Assembly: GCA_945872015.1 (NCBI GenBank)
Contig: CAMBYJ010000049.1
Span: 1-9,831, forward strand
DNA from: Chitinophaga pinensis
GTDB taxonomy: Bacteria; Bacteroidota; Bacteroidia; AKYH767-A; OLB10
Length of the DNA: 9,831 bases
Reading direction: 5' to 3'
The position numbers were made by a program, and so were the translations under genes. Below the pieces are notes generated by a model. That model saw nothing but the letters and a program-made list of their open reading frames with translations. It searched no databases and was not told the origin of the DNA. Positions 1 through 7,067 of the stretch are shown piece by piece (the first letter of the stretch is position 1; the number at the start of each line of letters is the position of its first letter).

Positions 1-2
1 AA

Positions 3-77
3 AACCTCGATTTGTTAAAAACTATTTCTGAAAAAGGCTGGCTTTGCGATGTAAAAACTTCGTTGGTGAGAAAGTGA
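3..77 (+). CDS. 3' end of an unidentified gene (partial)
   Basis: An open frame enters from the left edge and ends at a TGA at 75-77. The visible 24 residues read NLDLLKTISEKG followed by WLCDVKTSLVRK. The other two forward frames are closed by stops within the first 33 bases (TAA at 16-18, TGA at 31-33), so this is the only frame that can carry a gene end here. The fragment is too short to name a family, and I do not recognise it. Its last codons overlap the likely -33 element of the helicase promoter, and it ends 19 bases before the helicase ATG. Confidence 0.5.
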   Translation, partial: NLDLLKTISEKGWLCDVKTSLVRK

Positions 78-90
78 AGATGTATATTTG
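63..90 (+). promoter_or_regulatory. Bacteroidota-type promoter of the helicase gene
   Basis: TATATTTG at 83-90 matches the Bacteroidota -7 consensus TAnnTTTG exactly. TTG at 63-65, 17 bases upstream, can serve as the -33 element. Only six bases separate the -7 box from the ATG at 97, so transcription would be expected to begin at or next to the start codon. The -33 part lies within the end of the upstream gene. Confidence 0.5.
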
Positions 91-96
91 TGGCTT

Positions 97-2487
97 ATGT
101 CAGAATATTTACAAGAATTAAACGAAGCGCAGTGTGATGCGGTGGTTCAGACAGATGGACCGGTGATGATTATTGCAGGAGCAGGATCAGGAAAAACAAG
201 AGTATTAACATTTCGAATTGCGCATTTACTGAATAACGGAGTAGATGCTTTTCAAATATTAGCGTTAACATTTACGAATAAAGCCGCTCGTGAAATGAAA
301 GAGCGTATCAATAAAGTAGCAGGCACTGAAGCAAAGAATTTGTGGATGGGAACGTTTCACTCGGTATTTGCAAAAATTTTACGCATTGAAGCAGATAAAA
401 TCGGATTCCCAACCAACTTTACTATTTACGGTAGCGACGACAGTAGAAGTCTGATGCGTGACATTTTGAAGGAACAAAGTTTAGATGATAAAACGTATAA
501 ACCTTCGGTAGTTTTAAATCGTATTTCGAGCGCAAAAAATAATTTATATAACTGGCAGCAATACGCACATAACCCTGAAGTACTGAGTGAAGATAAAAGT
601 ACTGGTCGCCCGCTGACAGCAACGCTTTTTGAAATGTATAGCAAGCGATGCTTTAATGCTTCGGCTATGGACTTTGATGATATTTTGTATTACACCTGGA
701 AATTGTTTCAAGAACATCCGGATATATTGTACAAGTATCAAAACAAATTCAAGTACATCATGGTGGATGAGTTTCAAGATACGAACTATGTGCAATATGT
801 GATTGTAAGAAAACTATCTGCGCAGCATGAAAATATTTGTGTGGTAGGTGATGATGCACAAAGTATCTATGCTTTTCGCGGAGCAAACATTCAGAATATT
901 TTAAATTTTGAAAAAGATTATCCTGAACTAAGAACGTTTAAGTTAGAGCAAAACTATCGTAGTACAAAAGTGATTGTACAAGCTGCGAATAGCATCATTG
1001 CAAAAAACAAAAATCAGTTAAAAAAAGATGTTTGGACCGACAATCATTTTGGTGAAAAAATAAAAGTAATTAAATCGCTTTCTGATAATGAAGAAGGCAA
1101 CATGGTGGCGAATTCTATTTTTCAGGAGAAGATGAATCATCAATTGCACAATAAAGATTTCGCCATTTTATATCGCACCAATGCACAGTCGCGCTCAATG
1201 GAAGAAGCCTTGAGACGATTGAATATTCCTTATCGTGTTTATGGTGGCACATCGTTCTACAATCGAAAAGAGATTAAAGATTTGTTAGCCTATTTCCGAT
1301 TAGCGATTAATCCGAGTGATGAAGAAGCTGTTAAGCGAATTATCAACTACCCTACCCGAGGCATTGGTAAAACAACGTTGGATAAATTAGTATCGACTGC
1401 AGTGAATGAAGGAAAAAGTTTGTGGGAGACTTTATGCAATGTAGAAACAGGAAGTACGCAGCTTAACTCAGGAACAAGAGATAAAATCAGTGCTTTTGCA
1501 ACGATGGTAAAAAGCTGGCAGATTATGTTGCCTACGTACAATGCCTATGACCTTGCACATCATATTGCTCGTGCATGTGGATTGCTAACAGAATTATATG
1601 CGGACAGAACACCAGAAGGAATTAGTCATTATGAAAACGTACAGGAATTATTGAACGGCATTAAAGAATTTTGTGATTCTGGAGAAGTACCGCTAGAGGT
1701 TCCATCGGCGGAAATAGCGGAGAATGGTATTAGAACGTTGGATTTATACTTACAAGATATTGCGTTGTTGACGGATGCAGATAACGATAAAGATGATGAC
1801 GATAATAAAGTAATGCTAATGACCATACACAGTGCAAAAGGATTAGAGTTTATGAATGTGTATGTTGTTGGTATGGAAGAAGCTTTATTCCCATCGCAGC
1901 TTGCATTAAATTCACGCACTGAATTAGAAGAAGAACGAAGATTGTTTTATGTAGCAGTTACGCGTGCAGAGCGCAAGCTTACGTTATCGTATGCGGTGAG
2001 TCGTTATAAATGGGGCAACCTCGTAAACTCTGCTCCGAGTCGTTTTTTAGAAGAGATTGATGAAGATTGTTTAGAGATTATAAATACAGTTCCGAAGGCA
2101 AGAACATTTAATGATGACGATACGCGAAGCTCATGGGGAGGTGGAAACAACTTCGGTATGAAGCAGCGTTATACGAATCAAAATGGAATTCAGAAAAAGA
2201 CCGAGGTACCGAAAAGCACTACACCTCCAAAGCCAAGTGGCATACCTGCGGGATTTAAAAAAGTCACCAGTGCACAGCCTGCTTCTAATGCTGGAAGCAG
2301 CGACTTTGTAGCAGATGAACCATCGAAGATTCAGGTGGGCATGAATGTGAATCACCAGCGTTTTGGCAACGGACAAGTTATTAGCATAGAAGGACGATTC
2401 CCAGAGAGCAAAGCCATTATTTTATTCGAGCAAGAAGGACAAAAACAGCTCTTGCTAAAATTTGCAAAACTTAAAATATTGAACTAA
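97..2487 (+). CDS. uvrD: UvrD/PcrA-type ATP-dependent DNA helicase (SF1A, 3'-5')
   Basis: This is a 796-residue superfamily 1A helicase, expected to unwind DNA 3'-5' in nucleotide-excision and mismatch repair and to clear protein or recombination intermediates. All diagnostic motifs are present: Walker A GAGSGKT (about residues 28-34), TFTNKAA (Ia), Walker B DEFQDT (224-229), GDDAQSIYAFRG (251-262, motif III), QNYRS (IV), TIHSAKGLEF (576-585, V) and VAVTRAE (619-625, VI). A low-complexity Pro/Ser/Lys linker leads to a C-terminal module of about 50 residues (VGMNVNHQRFGNGQVISIEG), as in PcrA/UvrD tails that bind RNA polymerase. I chose the ATG at 97 over an in-frame TTG at 88: it gives the usual MSEYLQELNEAQ start, and the TTG lies inside the -7 promoter box. 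Length is normal. The split between UvrD and PcrA names is only convention here. Confidence 0.96.
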   Translation: MSEYLQELNEAQCDAVVQTDGPVMIIAGAGSGKTRVLTFRIAHLLNNGVDAFQILALTFTNKAAREMKERINKVAGTEAKNLWMGTFHSVFAKILRIEADKIGFPTNFTIYGSDDSRSLMRDILKEQSLDDKTYKPSVVLNRISSAKNNLYNWQQYAHNPEVLSEDKSTGRPLTATLFEMYSKRCFNASAMDFDDILYYTWKLFQEHPDILYKYQNKFKYIMVDEFQDTNYVQYVIVRKLSAQHENICVVGDDAQSIYAFRGANIQNILNFEKDYPELRTFKLEQNYRSTKVIVQAANSIIAKNKNQLKKDVWTDNHFGEKIKVIKSLSDNEEGNMVANSIFQEKMNHQLHNKDFAILYRTNAQSRSMEEALRRLNIPYRVYGGTSFYNRKEIKDLLAYFRLAINPSDEEAVKRIINYPTRGIGKTTLDKLVSTAVNEGKSLWETLCNVETGSTQLNSGTRDKISAFATMVKSWQIMLPTYNAYDLAHHIARACGLLTELYADRTPEGISHYENVQELLNGIKEFCDSGEVPLEVPSAEIAENGIRTLDLYLQDIALLTDADNDKDDDDNKVMLMTIHSAKGLEFMNVYVVGMEEALFPSQLALNSRTELEEERRLFYVAVTRAERKLTLSYAVSRYKWGNLVNSAPSRFLEEIDEDCLEIINTVPKARTFNDDDTRSSWGGGNNFGMKQRYTNQNGIQKKTEVPKSTTPPKPSGIPAGFKKVTSAQPASNAGSSDFVADEPSKIQVGMNVNHQRFGNGQVISIEGRFPESKAIILFEQEGQKQLLLKFAKLKILN

Positions 2488-2556
2488 GCCATTTTTGTTG
2501 TACCTTGCGTGTTGAAATTTAACCTAGATTATTTTCTGTTTGATATAATAATCGGT

Positions 2557-2564
2557 TAATTTTG
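2557..2564 (+). promoter_or_regulatory. -7 promoter element upstream of DUF4290-murA
   Basis: TAATTTTG matches TAnnTTTG exactly and lies in the 139-base gap after the helicase gene. It would give a leader of roughly 55 bases before the ATG at 2627. A TTTG at 2539-2542 is the nearest -33 candidate, but its 14-base spacing is short. A weaker -7-like TACCTTGC lies at 2501-2508. No hairpin terminator for the helicase gene is visible in this gap. Confidence 0.4.
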
Positions 2565-2626
2565 TTGTTCATGCAGTGAAAGCTTTTGATAGCATACTGC
2601 TTTAAAATCAAGATTTATTTTAATCA

Positions 2627-3271
2627 ATGGAATATAATACCTCACGAGCATCGCTCATTTTTCCCGAATACGGACGCGCCATTCAAGAAATGGTGAATTA
2701 TGCAAAAGAATTACCTACTAAAGAAGAGCGATCTGCTGCTGCAAAAACAATTGTGAATGCAATGGCTGTTTTACATCCACAGCAAAAAGACATGACGGAT
2801 TATCGTCAGAAGTTATGGGATCATTTGTTTATCATCGCTGACTTTAACTTAGATTGTGAAGCGCCTTACCCAATGCCAGATCCGGAGATTGTGAGTAAGA
2901 AACCTAAACCTATCGCCTATCCGCAAAAGAATATCCGCATGCGTCATTATGGAAGCATAGTTGAGAAAATGGTTGCAGAAGCGAAGAATATGGAAGAAGG
3001 TGCAGAACGTGAAAGTGTGATTGAGCAGATTGCGAATTTTATGAAAATGAGTTACCTGACATGGAATCGTGATACGGTAAGTGATGAATTAATTTTTGAT
3101 CAGTTAAAAGAATTTTCTGGTGGATTGTTATCAGTGAAAGAAGACACTAAGCTAGCTACGAAATTTATCGACTTACAAGATACTAGCAGAAATCGTCATC
3201 AACATAACAACAACAATAACAAAAACCATCGTTCGGGAAAAAAACGTAATGGATTTAACCGTGGAAAATAA
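2627..3271 (+). CDS. DUF4290 domain protein
   Basis: This is a 214-residue soluble protein of the Bacteroidota-specific DUF4290 family, whose function is unknown. I recognise the N-terminal pattern EYNTSRASLIFPEYGRAIQ and the KLWDHLFIIADFNLD segment. No signal peptide or membrane helix is seen. The protein appears internally duplicated: residues 15-46 align without gaps to residues 108-139 (shared Y-G, M-V, A-K, E-R, I-x-N-x-M). The C-terminus is an Asn-rich then basic tail (about 187-214), which suggests a disordered, possibly nucleic-acid-binding end. The last 23 bases overlap the start of murA in another frame, so the two genes are probably co-transcribed and translationally coupled. This family is commonly found next to murA in the phylum, which hints at a cell-wall or housekeeping role, but that is inference. 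Confidence 0.9.
   Translation: MEYNTSRASLIFPEYGRAIQEMVNYAKELPTKEERSAAAKTIVNAMAVLHPQQKDMTDYRQKLWDHLFIIADFNLDCEAPYPMPDPEIVSKKPKPIAYPQKNIRMRHYGSIVEKMVAEAKNMEEGAERESVIEQIANFMKMSYLTWNRDTVSDELIFDQLKEFSGGLLSVKEDTKLATKFIDLQDTSRNRHQHNNNNNKNHRSGKKRNGFNRGK
3200..3226 (+). repeat. AAC-rich low-complexity tract inside the DUF4290 gene
   Basis: Near-tandem AAC/AAT triplets encode QHNNNNNKN near the C-terminus of the DUF4290 protein. Such a triplet tract can gain or lose units without shifting frame, so tail length may vary between strains. It lies about 20 bases before the murA start. Confidence 0.6.
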
Positions 3272-4595
3272 TCTAACACAAGTGGCAACAGGAACTAGCT
3301 TTGAAATTATTGGAGGAACTAAACTATCAGGTAGTATAGAACCTCAAGGTGCAAAGAACGAAGCATTGCAAGTACTTTGTACGGTATTACTTACCAACGA
3401 ACGAGTAATCATTGAAAACGTTCCTGAAATCAGAGATGTTTTAAAACTGATTGAGCTCCTTGAAAAAATGGGAGTTGTAGTAGAGCGAATTAAAGCCAAC
3501 GTTTATTCTTTCGAAGCATCGAACGTAAACATGGATTATCTGCAAACAAAAGAGTTCACAAACTTAGCTGCTGCACTTCGTGGCTCCATCATGATTGTTG
3601 GTCCGTTGTTAGCGCGTTTTGGTAAAGCAAGTATTCCGAAACCAGGCGGCGATAAAATCGGACGTAGAAGATTAGATACTCACTTTATCGGTTTTCAGAG
3701 TTTAGGTGCTAAGTTCGACTTCGACGGAACAGAAAACTTTTTTACTGTTGAAGCAAAAGAACTGAAAGGTACTTACATGCATCTCGATGAAGCATCGGTA
3801 ACAGGAACAGCCAATATTGTGATGGCTGCTGTGATGGCAAAAGGGACAACCACTATTTACAATGCCGCTTGCGAGCCTTATTTGCAACAGCTTTGCAAAA
3901 TGCTAAATGCAATGGGCGCAAAAATTACAGGCATTGGTTCAAACATGCTAGTAATTGAAGGCGTTGAAAAAATGCATGGTACACAACATCGCATCTTGCC
4001 TGATATGATTGAAGTAGGTTCATTCATTGGACTTGCAGCCATGACGCAAAGTGAGCTGACAATTAAAAATGTCGGATTGCAGCATTTGGGAATTATCCCT
4101 GCTACCTTCCAGCGATTAGGAATTAAAATGGAATTCAGAGGGGATGATATTTACATTCCTGCTCAAGAGAAATACGAAATTGATACATTTATTGATGGTT
4201 CTATCTTAACAATTGCAGATCAGATTTGGCCAGGCTTTACTCCGGATTTAATCAGCGTTATTTTAGTAACAGCAACTCAAGCTGTAGGAACAGTATTGAT
4301 TCATCAGAAAATGTTTGAGAGTCGTTTGTTCTTCGTAGATAAATTGATTGATATGGGCGCTCAGATTATATTATGCGATCCACACCGAGCAACGGTAATC
4401 GGACTAGGAAGAAAACATCCGTTGAAAGGAATTCAAATGACCTCTCCGGATATTCGTGCAGGAGTAGCCTTATTGATTGCTGCAATGTCGGCGAAAGGCA
4501 AGAGTGTAATTCATAACATCGAACAAATTGACCGAGGATACGAACGCATCGACGAACGTTTAAATGCATTAGGTGCTCAAATAAAAAGAATTTAA
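3249..4595 (+). CDS. murA: UDP-N-acetylglucosamine 1-carboxyvinyltransferase MurA, Asp-type active site
   Basis: MurA transfers enolpyruvate from PEP to UDP-GlcNAc, the first committed step of peptidoglycan synthesis in the cytoplasm. The 448-residue protein has the EPSP-synthase fold signatures: GAKNEAL with the substrate-binding Lys-Asn pair (residues 36-37), LRGS (about 110-113), PKPGGDKIGRRRLDTH (131-145), GFTPDL carrying the conserved Asp base, and DIRAGVAL with the late conserved Arg. The striking point is Asp135 (GAT at 3651-3653) at the position of the catalytic Cys115 of the E. coli enzyme. Cys-to-Asp MurA enzymes are known to stay active and resist fosfomycin, so this one should be intrinsically insensitive. 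The ATG at 3249 overlaps the DUF4290 gene by 23 bases; no other Met lies between it and the conserved EIIGGTKLSG start, although the N-terminal extension of about 17 residues is longer than in E. coli MurA. Confidence 0.97.
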   Translation: MDLTVENNLTQVATGTSFEIIGGTKLSGSIEPQGAKNEALQVLCTVLLTNERVIIENVPEIRDVLKLIELLEKMGVVVERIKANVYSFEASNVNMDYLQTKEFTNLAAALRGSIMIVGPLLARFGKASIPKPGGDKIGRRRLDTHFIGFQSLGAKFDFDGTENFFTVEAKELKGTYMHLDEASVTGTANIVMAAVMAKGTTTIYNAACEPYLQQLCKMLNAMGAKITGIGSNMLVIEGVEKMHGTQHRILPDMIEVGSFIGLAAMTQSELTIKNVGLQHLGIIPATFQRLGIKMEFRGDDIYIPAQEKYEIDTFIDGSILTIADQIWPGFTPDLISVILVTATQAVGTVLIHQKMFESRLFFVDKLIDMGAQIILCDPHRATVIGLGRKHPLKGIQMTSPDIRAGVALLIAAMSAKGKSVIHNIEQIDRGYERIDERLNALGAQIKRI

Positions 4596-4598
4596 TTG

Positions 4599-4621
4599 CG
4601 TTGGTATTATATTTGCCAACG
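4599..4621 (+). promoter_or_regulatory. Promoter of the thioredoxin-like gene, inside a short dyad
   Basis: TATATTTG at 4608-4615 is an exact TAnnTTTG match just after the murA stop, 32 bases before the ATG at 4648. It is enclosed by a perfect six-base inverted repeat, CGTTGG-N11-CCAACG (4599-4604 and 4616-4621). No good -33 element lies at the usual distance. The dyad could be an operator over the -7 box, or chance. Confidence 0.4.
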
Positions 4622-4647
4622 GACCGCAACTTTAAAAAAATCAGAAT

Positions 4648-5184
4648 ATGAAAAAAATCCATTTAATTTCACTTATCTCTGCGATAACAATTTCGGCAAT
4701 TACATTTATCTATTGCCAGGCGCAGGATGCAAAAACAGGAACAAAAGTAGGAGATAAAGCAATTGACTTAGCTTTCACTACTCCAGAGGGAAAAACCCTA
4801 GCATTATCATCATTAAAAGGCAAGGTAGTTTTATTAGATTTTTGGGCTAGCTGGTGTGGCCCATGCAGAAGAGAAAACCCAAATGTGGTAGCTGCATACA
4901 ACAAATACAAAGATTCAAAATTCGTTAACGGTAAAGGATTCACCGTTTATAATGTTTCTCTAGACAGCAATAAAGATGCTTGGATGAAAGCTATTCAGGC
5001 TGATGGACTAGTTTGGCCAAATCATGTAAGTGATTTAGGTGGATGGCAAAGCAGAGGTGCTCAAATTTATGGGGTTAACTCTATCCCAGCTAACTATTTA
5101 ATCGATGGCAGAGGTGTAATTGTAGGAACTAATCTAAGAGGACCTGCATTAGACCAAGCAATAGAAGGTTTATTGTCAAAATAA
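4648..5184 (+). CDS. Exported TlpA/ResA-like thiol-disulfide oxidoreductase
   Basis: This is a 178-residue thioredoxin-fold protein. An N-terminal Lys pair and hydrophobic segment (residues 1-25) form a signal sequence. Cleavage after the CQA of IYCQAQDA is likely; the Cys at 23 is preceded by Tyr, so a lipobox is poor and a lipoprotein is unlikely though not excluded. The mature part shows VGDKAIDLAF, LSSLKGKVVLLDFWASWCGPC with the redox CGPC at 70-73, and the cis-Pro loop SIPANYLID (Pro147). This is the AhpC/TSA-Redoxin type of the TlpA/ResA family, acting in the periplasm to reduce or form disulfides, for example in cytochrome c maturation or envelope protein folding. The partner cannot be told from the context. 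It has its own promoter and a strong terminator, so it is probably monocistronic. Confidence 0.88.
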   Translation: MKKIHLISLISAITISAITFIYCQAQDAKTGTKVGDKAIDLAFTTPEGKTLALSSLKGKVVLLDFWASWCGPCRRENPNVVAAYNKYKDSKFVNGKGFTVYNVSLDSNKDAWMKAIQADGLVWPNHVSDLGGWQSRGAQIYGVNSIPANYLIDGRGVIVGTNLRGPALDQAIEGLLSK

Positions 5185-5203
5185 CCGAATTCAACAGCAA
5201 TTT

Positions 5204-5234
5204 AAAAGCTCCGTAATTAGCGGGGCTTTTTTAT
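5204..5234 (+). terminator. Intrinsic terminator after the thioredoxin-like gene
   Basis: The arms AAAAGCTCCG (5204-5213) and CGGGGCTTTT (5221-5230) form a ten-base stem with one T-G wobble and a seven-base loop, followed by a T-rich run. It lies 20 bases after the stop codon and insulates grpE-dnaJ from the upstream gene. Confidence 0.85.
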
Positions 5235-5235
5235 T

Positions 5236-5286
5236 TAATTTTGTCTGCCAATTTGACCACATTTATTGAGTGGCAAAAAAATTGAC
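5236..5286 (+). promoter_or_regulatory. Regulatory region of grpE-dnaJ: -7 box, dyad and sigma-54-like element
   Basis: Three signals crowd this stretch. TAATTTTG at 5236-5243 is an exact -7 match, but it has no clear -33 and sits against the upstream terminator. A dyad with core CCAC-N9-GTGG (5257-5260 and 5270-5273) lies directly downstream; counted as nine-base arms, TTTGACCAC against GTGGCAAAA, seven of nine positions pair. TGCCA (5246) and TGGCA (5271) also form an inverted pair. Finally, TGGCAAAAAAATTGAC (5271-5286) has the GG-N10-G spacing of a sigma-54 -24/-12 promoter, with GA where GC is expected. Which of these drives the heat-shock pair cannot be settled from the sequence. Confidence 0.4.
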
Positions 5287-5318
5287 TAAGGCGCACGCCA
5301 AAATTTTATCAATCAATC

Positions 5319-5867
5319 ATGAATAACGAAAATAATCAACCACAAAACGAGCAGCAGGATCAGCTTGCCGAAGAACTAAAAATGCAGTCAGAAGTAGAGG
5401 CATCGGAACAAGCGCCTATCGAAGAGATGAACGAATTAGATGCAACGAAAAAATCATTGCAAGAAACCAACGATAAGTATATCCGCCTTTACGCTGATTT
5501 TGAAAACTACAAACGAAAAATGCAGAAAGACCGAATTGATTTAATTTCTTCTGCAAGTAAAGATGTAATCACGAATTTGCTTCCTGTAATGGATGATTTT
5601 GATAGAGCAATCCAGGCAGACAAAGACAAACAGTTAAGCGAAGGAATTATCTTGATTCATCAAAAGCTAGTTCGTACACTAACGAGCAAAGGACTAAAAG
5701 AGATGGAATGCATGGGTCAGGAATTCAACTCTGATTTTCACGAAGCAATTACAATGATTCCCGTAGAGGATGAATCTATGAAAGGAAAAATTGTAGATGT
5801 ATTAGAGAAAGGATATTCAATTAATGATACTGTAATTCGAAACCCTAAAGTAGTTGTAGGTAATTAA
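5319..5867 (+). CDS. grpE: GrpE, nucleotide exchange factor of DnaK
   Basis: GrpE dimers release ADP from DnaK and so drive the Hsp70 folding cycle in the cytoplasm. The 182-residue protein has the expected layout: an acidic, Gln/Glu-rich disordered start (1-40), a long dimerising helix (about 40-95, with YADFENYKRKMQKDR), and the C-terminal beta domain with the signature ending in GYSINDTVIRNPKVVV. Length is normal. The ATG at 5319 is preceded by AT-rich sequence without a Shine-Dalgarno motif, as is common in this phylum. The dnaJ gene begins only four bases after the stop, so the two form an operon. Neither dnaK nor hrcA lies in the window. Confidence 0.97.
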   Translation: MNNENNQPQNEQQDQLAEELKMQSEVEASEQAPIEEMNELDATKKSLQETNDKYIRLYADFENYKRKMQKDRIDLISSASKDVITNLLPVMDDFDRAIQADKDKQLSEGIILIHQKLVRTLTSKGLKEMECMGQEFNSDFHEAITMIPVEDESMKGKIVDVLEKGYSINDTVIRNPKVVVGN

Positions 5868-5871
5868 TCAT

Positions 5872-7032
5872 ATGGCAAAGAGAGATTTTTACGAGATACT
5901 CGGCGTTTCAAAGTCGGCCTCAGAATCAGAAATAAAGAAAGCCTATCGACAGATGGCGTTGAAATATCATCCTGATAAAAACCCGGATGATAAAGAGGCA
6001 GAAGAGAAATTCAAAGAAGCGGCAGAAGCTTACGAAGTATTAAGCAACCCTGAAAAGAAAGGTCGCTACGATCAGTTTGGTCATGCAGGAATGGGTGGCG
6101 CAGGTAACGGTGGTTACGGCGGCGGAATGAATATGGATGACATCTTCAGTCAGTTTGGAGATATTTTCGGAGGTGGTGGAAATCCGTTTGAAAGCTTCTT
6201 CGGTGGTGGTGGTGGCAGAGGAAGATCGCGCACCGTGAACAGAGGAAGTAATCTTCGAATAAAAGTAAAACTAACACTTGAAGAAGTCCTGAATGGCGTT
6301 GAGAAAAAAATAAAAGTCAATAAAGCTATTTCATGTAATACCTGCGGTGGATCTGGCGCGCAAGCTGGAAGTAGCTCGTTTAATACCTGCGGTACTTGTA
6401 AAGGTGCGGGACAAGTTAAACGTGTTACGAGTAGTTTTCTTGGACAGATGCAAACTATTACGACCTGCCCTACTTGTAATGGAGAAGGACAAACAATCGT
6501 AAATAAATGTAAGGCTTGTACTGGTATTGGCACACAACAATCAGAAGAGGTTATTAGTATACAGATTCCTGCTGGTGTTGCAGAAGGTATGCAACTGAAT
6601 GTGCAAGGCAAAGGAAATGCAGCAGAGCGTGGTGGTATTCCCGGCGATTTATTAGTTATTATTGAAGAAGTAGAACATCCAAACCTTGTGAGAGATGGAG
6701 ATCATCTGATTCACGATTTATACATCAGTTTTATTGATGCTACTTTAGGTACATCAGTAGAAATTCCAACGTTAGATGGTAAAGCAAAAATTAAAATTGA
6801 TGCAGGTACTCAAGGCGGAAAAGTATTGCGTTTAAAAGGCAAAGGGCTACCATCGGTAAACTCACATTACAAAGGCGATTTACTTGTAAATATCAATGTG
6901 TGGACACCTCAGCAGTTGAGCTCTGAGGAAAAGAAAGCTTTAGAGAAATTACGAGAAAGTGAGAACTTCAAACCTAATCCTGGCAAAGGCGATAAAAGTT
7001 TCTTTGAACGGATGAAAGAATATTTCCATTAA
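5872..7032 (+). CDS. dnaJ: DnaJ, type I Hsp40 co-chaperone
   Basis: DnaJ delivers unfolded clients to DnaK and stimulates its ATPase. The 386-residue protein has all type I parts: a J domain (1-70) with HPD at 33-35, a Gly/Phe-rich linker (about 71-118), and a zinc domain with four CxxC motifs (C155/C158, C173/C176, C199/C202, C213/C216). These are followed by the C-terminal substrate-binding beta domains (IQIPAGVAEGMQLNVQGKG, GDLLVIIEEVEHP) and the dimerisation end. Nothing is missing. It follows grpE by four bases and is followed by a strong hairpin terminator, so grpE-dnaJ is a two-gene operon. Confidence 0.98.
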   Translation: MAKRDFYEILGVSKSASESEIKKAYRQMALKYHPDKNPDDKEAEEKFKEAAEAYEVLSNPEKKGRYDQFGHAGMGGAGNGGYGGGMNMDDIFSQFGDIFGGGGNPFESFFGGGGGRGRSRTVNRGSNLRIKVKLTLEEVLNGVEKKIKVNKAISCNTCGGSGAQAGSSSFNTCGTCKGAGQVKRVTSSFLGQMQTITTCPTCNGEGQTIVNKCKACTGIGTQQSEEVISIQIPAGVAEGMQLNVQGKGNAAERGGIPGDLLVIIEEVEHPNLVRDGDHLIHDLYISFIDATLGTSVEIPTLDGKAKIKIDAGTQGGKVLRLKGKGLPSVNSHYKGDLLVNINVWTPQQLSSEEKKALEKLRESENFKPNPGKGDKSFFERMKEYFH

Positions 7033-7037
7033 ACAAG

Positions 7038-7067
7038 AAAGCGAAGACTAAATCTCTTCGCTTTTTT
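7038..7067. terminator. Intrinsic terminator between convergent dnaJ and GNAT genes
   Basis: A perfect ten-base stem, AAAGCGAAGA (7038-7047) with TCTTCGCTTT (7055-7064), has a seven-base loop and runs into a T tract on the plus strand. It lies five bases after the dnaJ stop. The minus-strand gene ends at 7066, inside the T tract, so the same hairpin is positioned to stop that transcript too; its tail on that side (TTTCTTGTTT) is less regular. Confidence 0.85.

Noticed and set aside
88..96. TTG start giving a helicase three residues longer
   Set aside because: The TTG is part of the -7 promoter box; the ATG at 97 gives the family's normal N-terminus.
1629..1919. Reverse-strand ORF opposite the helicase gene
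   Set aside because: Ser-rich composition comes from the antisense of acidic helicase codons; no promoter or domain, fully inside a certain gene.
4366..4662. Reverse-strand ORF across the murA end and the start of the thioredoxin-like gene
   Set aside because: No family resemblance, and it runs opposite two certain genes and the promoter between them.
5250..5276. CIRCE (HrcA) operator before grpE
   Set aside because: The right arm GAGTGGCAA partly resembles GAGTGCTAA, but the left arm at the correct N9 spacing does not match TTAGCACTC.
6150..6611. Long reverse-strand ORF opposite dnaJ (153 codons)
   Set aside because: It is the complement of the Gly-rich and CxxC-rich dnaJ coding sequence; the translation is Pro/Cys-rich with no recognisable domain, and dnaJ is unmistakable.
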